Source: an uncultured Methanobrevibacter sp.
Lineage (GTDB): Archaea; Methanobacteriota; Methanobacteria; Methanobacteriales; Methanobacteriaceae
Direction: 5' to 3'
Length of the DNA stretch: 6,071 nt
NCBI GenBank assembly: GCA_946611495.1
Contig: CAMODR010000090.1
Span: forward strand, 1 to 6,071
The translations under genes were made by a program, and so were the position numbers. The notes under the pieces are model-generated. The model made no database searches and had not been told where the DNA came from. It worked only from the letters and a program-made list of their open reading frames with translations. Of this stretch, positions 1 through 4,897 are shown piece after piece; the stretch's first letter is position 1, and the number at the start of each line of letters is the position of its first letter.

Positions 1-5
1 AGAAC

Positions 6-1874
6 CTAACCAAAAAAGCTTGAGTTTGAATCATAATTATAAATATTGTCATAATAAGTCTCATTCAATTCACTTACAACCCAATTAGGAGCAAATTCAG
101 TAGGAATAGTTAAAATAAGACTATCCATATTATTTATAATAAAATTAACATCTGAACGTGGAACCTCTAAAAGAACAAGGTATTCACTATCTAAGTCTGC
201 CAAATTAGAAGTTCTTTCATAATTAGATAATTTTATTCCATAACCATCCAAATAAGACTCTAAAGCTTTTTCATTATCATAAGAATTAAATACAGAGGCT
301 TTAAGAAGTTCTTCAACATCATTTGAATAGGAACTGGTATTTTCATAAGGAGTGGTAGTATTTCCTTTAATGAAAGTATTAGACTGACTTATAGAACTGT
401 CTATTACACCGCTATCCTTAGACCTTAAAATGGCAAGCACTGTAGCCCCACTTACATCAGGCTCATCATCAGATGAAAATTCTGAAGTCTCTTCAGGATT
501 TTCATCAACAGAATTATAGGCCAAAGATGAATCCGCTCCATTTGAAGCATCCAAACTGGAATCCTCGGAACCTTCCAAACCTGTTGAATCAGAATTTAGA
601 CCTGATTCGCCATTACTTAAATTCTGATTGTCATCACCCACATCTGAACTAGAAGACTCATTAATTGATTGGGACGAATCAAGATCAGAATCAGAACCAT
701 AATCAGAATAATTATCATTTAAGGAATAAATATCCACAATCGAACCGACTGAAATCAATCCTGCTGTTGCCTGAAGCCTTGAGATAGATATTGGAACAAT
801 GGTTGTGTCCACCTTTTCAAATTGGATATTGGACAAGACCTTGGCATCGTTATCCTTTACAAAATCATTTGCATCCTTTACAGACATAATTATGTTTTTA
901 TTCTCATCTCCATAAACAAGCATGACTCTTCCAAAATTGTCTTTTGAAGAGACTATCTTAGAGCTATGATAATTTCGCCAGTCCTTTGTTGCATACATCA
1001 TGATATCGATTAATTTCAATTCGCTTATATCATTTTCAGATTCTATTTGGCTTTTTAATGTATAAGCATTTTCATGAGCTTCCAAAGGACCCTTATAAAG
1101 AGCATTCAACTCATTCAATTTAGCATTTCTCTCCAAATTCAATTCATCCTGAAATGGCTGATAAACAAAGAAATAAAAAATGGATGATGCTAAAACCAAA
1201 AATATCAAAATAAATGCTATTTTTCCAAAACGACTCTTTGAACGGTCATCATTATCTAATAAATTCTTTCTAAAATTCATTAATTTAGTCTTAATATCCT
1301 TTGAATCATATTTAGACCCGGAATTATTTTTATAAATCGCATCATTCTCCAAACCATCATGAAAGAGAATTTCATCATTATTATCTAAATCATTGTTAAA
1401 GTTATCGTTTGAATAATTCCCATCAAAATAATCATAATTTTTATTATATTTCCCATTAGATTCGCTATACACACTTAAATCATTAATATCACCTGAATCC
1501 TCATTTAAATATGAATTTTTAGAACCGATATATTCTTCATCACTTCCATTATCTCCAAAAATATATTTGGCATATTTCTTATCGATTTCATCCAAATCAT
1601 AAGTGGAATCCTCAATAAAATCATAATCATCATAAATATCATCAATAGCTTCAGAAAAATCATCTGAATAATCAGATGAGTAAAATTCATTATTCTCTTC
1701 AGCATTTTTCCTTAGGGGAGAGTTCTCAGGAACAATGTATTCAATGCTTGATTTATGATTCGAATCCTTGGATTTTTTCTTATTAAATTTATGATTTAAA
1801 TTTCCCTTAATTTTTGGAGATATGTTCTTAAACTTAGAAATTCCTTTCTTAAAGGAATTAAAACGATTAGTCAT
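6..1874 (-). CDS. Single-pass membrane protein with DUF515-like / CpaB-SAF-like extracytoplasmic domain
   Basis: This gene encodes a large membrane-anchored protein of about 622 residues; its role is unknown. Residues 2-35 are basic, residues 55-185 form a low-complexity Asp/Asn/Ser/Tyr-rich acidic stretch, and a single transmembrane helix lies at about 219-238, preceded by RSKSRFGK. The positive-inside rule puts the N-terminus in the cytoplasm and the rest outside. The outer part has a motif GLISVGSIVDIY (372-383), like the 'aGli.pGd.VDv' signature of CpaB/RcpC SAF domains. It is interrupted by a Ser/Asp/Gly-rich linker (about 386-475). Near the end, EYLVLLEVPRSD and LILTIP (about 564-591) resemble the closing strands of CpaB. 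From memory this matches the archaeal DUF515 family, which I could not confirm. Start choice: the frame opens at TTG 1889, but no Shine-Dalgarno precedes it; ATG at 1874 has a GGTGG just upstream, at short spacing. The stop is TAG at 6-8, so the gene is complete. It lies downstream of the lipid gene on the same strand, separated by a T-rich spacer. Confidence 0.8.
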   Translation of the reverse strand: MTNRFNSFKKGISKFKNISPKIKGNLNHKFNKKKSKDSNHKSSIEYIVPENSPLRKNAEENNEFYSSDYSDDFSEAIDDIYDDYDFIEDSTYDLDEIDKKYAKYIFGDNGSDEEYIGSKNSYLNEDSGDINDLSVYSESNGKYNKNYDYFDGNYSNDNFNNDLDNNDEILFHDGLENDAIYKNNSGSKYDSKDIKTKLMNFRKNLLDNDDRSKSRFGKIAFILIFLVLASSIFYFFVYQPFQDELNLERNAKLNELNALYKGPLEAHENAYTLKSQIESENDISELKLIDIMMYATKDWRNYHSSKIVSSKDNFGRVMLVYGDENKNIIMSVKDANDFVKDNDAKVLSNIQFEKVDTTIVPISISRLQATAGLISVGSIVDIYSLNDNYSDYGSDSDLDSSQSINESSSSDVGDDNQNLSNGESGLNSDSTGLEGSEDSSLDASNGADSSLAYNSVDENPEETSEFSSDDEPDVSGATVLAILRSKDSGVIDSSISQSNTFIKGNTTTPYENTSSYSNDVEELLKASVFNSYDNEKALESYLDGYGIKLSNYERTSNLADLDSEYLVLLEVPRSDVNFIINNMDSLILTIPTEFAPNWVVSELNETYYDNIYNYDSNSSFFG

Positions 1875-1951
1875 ATCCACCAAACCCAATGGAACGAGAT
1901 AAAAATAGAAAAATGGAAAATAGAAATAAATAATTAAAAAATAAAATAATT

Positions 1952-1975
1952 AAAATTATAAAATTATAAAATTAT
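1952..1975. repeat. Three perfect tandem copies of an 8-bp AT unit
   Basis: The unit aaaattat occurs three times without change. On the minus strand it reads ATAATTTT and lies roughly 80-100 nt upstream of the DUF515-like gene start. It could supply TATA-like sequence for that gene, but an AT-only short repeat in so AT-rich a spacer may have no function. Confidence 0.6.
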
Positions 1976-2027
1976 TAAAATAATCATGTAAAAAAAGAAA
2001 TTAGAAAAAGAACAATGAATAATATTA

Positions 2028-2122
2028 AAAAATAATAATCTTACAAAAGAATAAAAAAGAGAAAAATAGTTAAAAAAACTCTAGAATAATAAAAAAATAA
2101 AAAATAAAAAAATAAAGAATTT
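2028..2122 (-). terminator. Oligo-T tracts behind archaetidylserine synthase
   Basis: Read on the minus strand, the stretch after the pssA stop contains several runs of five to seven T separated by one or two other bases. Archaeal RNA polymerase terminates at oligo-T tracts without needing a hairpin, so this is a likely transcription end for the lipid gene. No strong stem-loop accompanies it. It suggests that the DUF515-like gene further on has its own promoter, though read-through cannot be excluded. Confidence 0.5.
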
Positions 2123-2124
2123 TC

Positions 2125-3045
2125 TTACTCTTCAACAGTCTCTTCAATTAATTCCTTTTCCTCTTCAACGTCTTCTTCCACACCAACATCTAAATCTTGA
2201 TCTGCAATTTGATTAATGGTGTCTTTCATAGATTTGAATCTGTCTTTAACTCCAGTTATAGAACTGGTTAATTTTTCTCCGGTGATTTCTCTAACATTGC
2301 TTACCCTATCTTCAGCCTTATCTTTATCAAATACGACTTCATCACCAATGAAGAACTCTAAGAAAGTCATAAACATATAAATCAATGCGATTATGAATAA
2401 AGCTAAAGCTGGAAGATTTAAAGGTCCAATTGAAACATTTATTGGTAAAATCAACAATAAGATCATTAATCCGCCAAAACCAATTATATAATAATTGTCA
2501 ACTTTTGGATATCTGATAGTACTTATCATCAAGTAAGCTGCAAGTATCATTAATACAGATGCAACAACAATATTGAACAAACCGCTTAAATAATAAGTAA
2601 CCAATATCATAGCAGTTGCAGGAATTGGAAGGCCGATAAATCCTTTATAATTAATTTTATTTGCAATGACATTATATCTGGTAAGTCTTAAAAGACCTGC
2701 CACTACAGTTAATACTGTTACAATAGCCACCAAATAGCCTGCCCATGATGAAATGTCTGCACCTAATGAGAATAGAATAGACATTGGAGCTACACCAAAG
2801 GATACAATATCTGCTAAAGAATCGATATTCAATCCAAATCCTAATGGATCTACACGATTAAGTTTTCTAGAAACCCATCCATCTACAGAGTCAAAAACAA
2901 CTGCAATAAGCACACATATAGATGCAATTGTTAAATTGTTATTAATAACCATTAAAATAGCTAAAAATCCGAATACTAAATTCAAAATAGAAATAGCATC
3001 AGAAATTGCTAAAAAATATCCCATTCCAACACTTTTTAATTTCAT
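2125..3045 (-). CDS. pssA: Archaetidylserine synthase (CDP-alcohol phosphatidyltransferase family)
   Basis: This integral membrane enzyme of 306 residues is predicted to transfer CDP-archaeol (or its unsaturated precursor) onto L-serine, giving archaetidylserine, a polar lipid of Methanobacteriales and precursor of archaetidylethanolamine. The CDP-alcohol phosphatidyltransferase signature is clear: D52, D55, G56, R60 (Ser instead of the usual Ala before it), G71, D75 and D79. These acidic residues bind the metal ion and CDP-lipid. The following SFGVAP (82-87) and RYNV...GFIGLPIPATA (about 123-145) are typical of the serine-transferring branch. Hydrophobic segments lie at about 17-50, 101-119, 145-176, 186-201 and 210-232. 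After residue 235 there is a charged tail of about 70 residues ending in a Glu-rich run, which the core enzyme does not need. ATG at 3045 is supported by GGAG (3053-3056) at 7-nt spacing. Serine as substrate is inferred from family resemblance; another alcohol acceptor remains possible. Confidence 0.88.
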   Translation of the reverse strand: MKLKSVGMGYFLAISDAISILNLVFGFLAILMVINNNLTIASICVLIAVVFDSVDGWVSRKLNRVDPLGFGLNIDSLADIVSFGVAPMSILFSLGADISSWAGYLVAIVTVLTVVAGLLRLTRYNVIANKINYKGFIGLPIPATAMILVTYYLSGLFNIVVASVLMILAAYLMISTIRYPKVDNYYIIGFGGLMILLLILPINVSIGPLNLPALALFIIALIYMFMTFLEFFIGDEVVFDKDKAEDRVSNVREITGEKLTSSITGVKDRFKSMKDTINQIADQDLDVGVEEDVEEEKELIEETVEE

Positions 3046-3052
3046 AATTTGA

Positions 3053-3056
3053 CTCC
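3053..3056 (-). promoter_or_regulatory. Ribosome binding site of pssA
   Basis: The minus strand reads GGAG followed by TCAAATT and the ATG. This 7-nt spacing is normal for archaeal Shine-Dalgarno sites and fixes the start at 3045. Confidence 0.75.
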
Positions 3057-3120
3057 AATAATACTTTAAACAAACTCCTTTATTAATTTTTCTAAAAAAG
3101 AATTATAATCATCTTAAATT

Positions 3121-3131
3121 TAATATAAATA
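3121..3131 (-). promoter_or_regulatory. TATA-like box, probable pssA promoter
   Basis: The minus strand carries ATTTATATT (3122-3130), close to the methanogen TATA consensus TTTATATA. It lies about 80 nt upstream of the pssA ATG. With the usual spacing of about 25 nt, transcription would start near 3100, leaving a leader of roughly 50 nt that contains the GGAG site. A 12-bp palindrome lies just upstream, at 3142-3153. Confidence 0.5.
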
Positions 3132-3141
3132 ACTAAATGAC

Positions 3142-3153
3142 ATCAATATTGAT
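3142..3153. promoter_or_regulatory. 12-bp perfect palindrome beside the pssA TATA box
   Basis: ATCAATATTGAT is its own reverse complement and lies about 12 bp upstream of the pssA TATA-like box, where an activator or repressor could bind. A second short palindrome, tgatatca (3150-3157), overlaps it. In DNA this AT-rich, one such palindrome is expected by chance over this distance, so only the position supports a role. Confidence 0.2.
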
Positions 3154-3214
3154 ATCAGATTGAAATTTACAAAGTTAAATCAATTTTACAACTTCACATC
3201 AATTTTTTAAATAG

Positions 3215-3294
3215 GAACAATTTTTTTAAAATCTCACAATCTTGACTTTAATTAGAACAAAATTATTAAAATCAAACAATTTTGACTTCAATTA
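3215..3294. repeat. Imperfect 40-bp tandem direct repeat, two copies
   Basis: Copies at 3215-3254 and 3255-3294 align without gaps and agree at about 33 of 40 positions. Both begin gaacaa and contain the core tgactt-aatta near the end. This is far more similarity than base composition explains, so it is a real duplication. The stretch before it (about 3168-3214) looks vaguely like a more decayed third copy. It lies mid-way between the divergent genes. Its function is unknown. Confidence 0.65.
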
Positions 3295-3556
3295 AAAAAT
3301 TAAATGAATTGTAAATAAAATTCTTAAAAATTTAATTAAACTAATCAATTTAGATAGAAGATTAGCAAAAGACCTAAATAATTTTAAGGCAAATTAAAAA
3401 AATTTGTAAAATTTTCATAACCCTATCTAAATTATTATACTTTATTATTTATATCAGTCATTAGTATTAAATTTATTCTATTTTTCTATCATTGTTTTAA
3501 AATTTGAAATTAAAATACACCAATGCAATAATATAATTTTATAAAATAAAACAAAA

Positions 3557-3591
3557 TTTATAAGATAATAAAGACAAAGATTAAAATATAT
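3557..3591 (+). promoter_or_regulatory. Candidate promoter elements for the unknown gene
   Basis: Two TATA-like boxes face the 3727 gene: TTTATAAG at 3557-3564, preceded by an A-run that could act as a BRE, and AAATATAT at 3584-3591. The first would start transcription near 3585-3590, placing the following stem-loop in the RNA leader. The second would start it near 3610-3616, inside the first arm of that stem-loop. The sequence alone does not decide between them. Confidence 0.35.
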
Positions 3592-3606
3592 TAGGAAAGT
3601 GCCTAT

Positions 3607-3650
3607 TATTTAATAGTTTTAGACTTAGGTGCTTAAACTATTATTAAATA
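3607..3650 (+). promoter_or_regulatory. Inverted repeat / stem-loop upstream of the unknown gene
   Basis: Arms aatagttt (3612-3619) and aaactatt (3635-3642) pair perfectly over 8 bp. After a 3-nt bulge they continue as tattt (3607-3611) with aaata (3646-3650). The 15-nt loop tagacttaggtgctt is the least AT-rich part of the spacer. It could be an operator near the transcription start or a leader RNA hairpin. Confidence 0.35.
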
Positions 3651-3695
3651 TTGTGTAAAAATTTTTAGAATATTTTAAAAAGATATTCATTGGAA

Positions 3696-3712
3696 AATAA
3701 GTTTGACTTATT
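3696..3712 (+). promoter_or_regulatory. Small stem-loop abutting the start of the unknown gene
   Basis: The arms aataagt and acttatt form a perfect 7-bp stem with a 3-nt loop (ttg). It ends 2 nt before the TTG at 3715 and 6 nt before the weak Shine-Dalgarno GTGA (3719-3722). This could affect ribosome access, but a hairpin this short can arise by chance. Confidence 0.25.
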
Positions 3713-3726
3713 AGTTGTGTGAGCAA

Positions 3727-4485
3727 ATGATAGAAGATAGAATTCGAATCCTTAGAAGAGCAGCTCAAATCTCTTCAAGTGAAAGAAATGAAAAGGTATG
3801 GTGTGTCATAGCAGGCAATGATAGGCTTGTTGATGATATTGCATATAATGCAATTACCGCCAAGGATAGAGTGCAAATCCTTTTTAGAGAAAGCATATCC
3901 ATTTCTTCAAAGCACAGCTATAAGAAATTCGACTGTATACTCCTTAAAGGGGAAACATTAAAGATAAGCGAATTGAATAATAAGACCCGTGAAGAGGGTG
4001 GAGCATCATTACAAATCACATCAACTTCCCTAAACAACCAACCTAACCTATTGGTAGTCATTGGACCTGAAGACTATATGAAAAAGTTTGTTGGGGAAAC
4101 TAATAGACACAATGTTAAGATAGACATTTTACTCGAAGATCACACTACCGGATTCATTAAATCCGAACCAAAAACCAGTTTTAGATTACCATCATTTTTA
4201 TCAAGTACATTTACACCAATATTAGACACTAGCGAAGTCATCTTATCTGCATTGCTAATTTCAGTCACTGATGAAGATGATATTGAAAAAGTAAAATCAA
4301 TTAGTCAAAATAATCACCTTTTCGGAATCGATTTAAAAACAACTATCCAAGACAAGGAAAAAAGTAAAATCGAAGCTAAAGAAGAAAATAAAGAAGAAGA
4401 TAAAAAAGAAAAAGAAGATAAAAAAGAAAACGATAAAAGTAAAGAAGAAAATAGCAACGAAAAGGATGAAAAAAAGAAAGAATAG
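3727..4485 (+). CDS. Unrecognised cytoplasmic protein with Lys/Glu-rich C-terminal tail, upstream of mreB
   Basis: I do not recognise this protein of 252 residues. It has no signal peptide or transmembrane segment. Residues 1-205 look like a folded alpha/beta domain, with hydrophobic strands around VWCVIAG (24-30), FDCILLKG (68-75), NLLVVIGPED (107-116) and VKIDILLED (130-138). A hydrophobic stretch at about 155-180 includes SEVILSALLISV. Residues 209-252 are an almost pure Lys/Glu/Asp/Asn tail, likely disordered or a charged single helix, and partly built from an 18-nt repeat. Start: the frame opens at TTG 3715, but the ATG at 3727 has GTGA (3719-3722) upstream and nothing comparable precedes the TTG, so 3727 is preferred with modest certainty. 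The stop is TAG at 4483-4485. The gene lies 412 nt upstream of mreB on the same strand; each appears to have its own transcription signals. A shape or envelope role would be inference from position only. Confidence 0.8.
   Translation: MIEDRIRILRRAAQISSSERNEKVWCVIAGNDRLVDDIAYNAITAKDRVQILFRESISISSKHSYKKFDCILLKGETLKISELNNKTREEGGASLQITSTSLNNQPNLLVVIGPEDYMKKFVGETNRHNVKIDILLEDHTTGFIKSEPKTSFRLPSFLSSTFTPILDTSEVILSALLISVTDEDDIEKVKSISQNNHLFGIDLKTTIQDKEKSKIEAKEENKEEDKKEKEDKKENDKSKEENSNEKDEKKKE
4396..4430 (+). repeat. In-frame 18-nt repeat in the charged tail
   Basis: A 17-bp sequence, gaagataaaaaagaaaa, occurs at 4396-4412 and again at 4414-4430, a period of 18 nt or six codons. It encodes EDKKEK followed by EDKKEN. 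It points to expansion of the Lys/Glu tail by replication slippage, so tail length may vary between strains. Confidence 0.6.
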
Positions 4486-4530
4486 TAAATTAAAAGAAGA
4501 TTTTACTATAAATAAATAATACTTTTTTAA
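4482..4530 (+). terminator. Hairpin plus T-run ending the unknown gene
   Basis: Arms atagtaaa (4482-4489) and tttactat (4502-4509) pair over 8 bp around a 12-nt loop; the TAG stop codon lies inside the first arm. A run of six T follows at 4523-4528, with more T-runs at about 4540 and 4560. T-runs alone can end archaeal transcripts, so termination here is plausible even if the hairpin is incidental. Confidence 0.45.
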
Positions 4531-4751
4531 AAAAAAACTTTTTAAATGAAAATATTCTATTTTTAACCCAACTATTTTTTACCCAACCATTAATAAAATA
4601 ACAAAATCCCCCTCAAAAAACTATTTCTCAATTCATAACATACATGAATTTTATTTAATAAAATGGGAAAAAATTAAAAAAATAAGACAAATATACAAAA
4701 ACTTATTATTAATAAAAATAATAAATATATAATTATTATAAATTACATCAA

Positions 4752-4855
4752 CCAATTTTTATAAATTATAAAGCAAAAATGAAATTTTATTCAATTAAAA
4801 ATTTTAAATTAAAGTTTTTAAAAAAAAATAAGATTTAGCAATTTATAAAAATTGG
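4752..4855. repeat. 16-bp perfect inverted repeat flanking 72 nt, in front of mreB
   Basis: The left arm ccaatttttataaatt (4752-4767) and the right arm aatttataaaaattgg (4840-4855) are exact reverse complements, 72 nt apart. Each arm contains a TATA-like core; in the right arm it is TTTATAAA at 4842-4849. If transcribed as one RNA, the arms could pair into a long hairpin ending 30 nt before the mreB ribosome binding site. Alternatively the right arm is the mreB promoter and the left arm is an inverted duplicate of it. Confidence 0.65.
4842..4849 (+). promoter_or_regulatory. TATA-like box, probable mreB promoter
   Basis: TTTATAAA at about 55 nt upstream of the start codon would place transcription start near 4868-4875, giving a leader of about 25 nt that just contains the GGAGG site. 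It lies within the right arm of the inverted repeat. The AATATAT at about 4866-4872 is too close to the start codon to leave room for the ribosome binding site. Confidence 0.45.
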
Positions 4856-4885
4856 CATGAGTGAAAAATATATTATTTTAATTAT

Positions 4886-4890
4886 GGAGG
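4886..4890 (+). promoter_or_regulatory. Ribosome binding site fixing a TTG start for mreB
   Basis: GGAGG at 7-nt spacing from the TTG at 4898-4900 is a near-ideal Shine-Dalgarno. The ATG at 4884 that overlaps it runs into TAA after three codons, and no other ATG lies near the conserved N-terminus. This makes TTG the start of this gene. Confidence 0.85.
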
Positions 4891-4897
4891 AATAAAA

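Larger units (their letters stand above)
3046..3726. other. Divergent AT-rich promoter region between pssA and the unknown gene
   Basis: This stretch has no convincing coding frame; stop codons are dense in all frames. It contains the pssA ribosome binding site and TATA-like box at its left end, a 40-bp imperfect tandem duplication (3215-3294), TATA-like sequences facing right (3557-3564 and 3584-3591), and two stem-loops (3607-3650 and 3696-3712) ahead of the unknown gene. At about 680 nt it is long for a methanogen intergenic region. Nothing has the raised GC content expected of a stable RNA gene in such a genome. Confidence 0.7.
4486..4897 (+). other. AT-rich spacer between the unknown gene and mreB
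   Basis: This 412-nt stretch has no supported gene. It holds the terminator-like hairpin and T-runs at its left end, a short direct repeat acccaac(t/c)at at 4566-4575 and 4581-4590, the 16-bp inverted repeat (4752-4767 and 4840-4855) with TATA-like cores, and the mreB ribosome binding site. Apart from one short C-run near 4608-4612, it is nearly all A and T. Confidence 0.7.

Noticed and set aside
1505..1705. Open frame of 66 codons on the minus strand
   Set aside because: It lies inside the DUF515-like gene in another frame, is Met/Ile-rich as expected from shifted acidic codons, and has no ribosome binding site.
1890..2124. Spacer between pssA and the DUF515-like gene considered for a small gene or RNA
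   Set aside because: It consists of A/T homopolymer-like runs with stops in all frames and no ribosome binding site; only the T-tract terminator and the 8-bp repeat are supported.
2753..3052. Open frame of 99 codons on the plus strand opposite pssA
   Set aside because: It is antisense to the conserved catalytic part of pssA and has no recognisable domain; an ordinary shadow frame.
3347..3433. 11-bp perfect inverted repeat (aatttagatag / ctatctaaatt) 65 nt apart, considered as a small structured RNA
   Set aside because: A match of this length is expected by chance in DNA this AT-rich over such distances, the interior forms only weak stems, and GC content is not raised as in stable RNAs.
3301..3560. 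Possible CRISPR-like or regularly spaced repeats in the divergent spacer
   Set aside because: Apart from the single 40-bp duplication, there are no identical repeats separated by unique spacers; the similarity comes from AT-rich composition.
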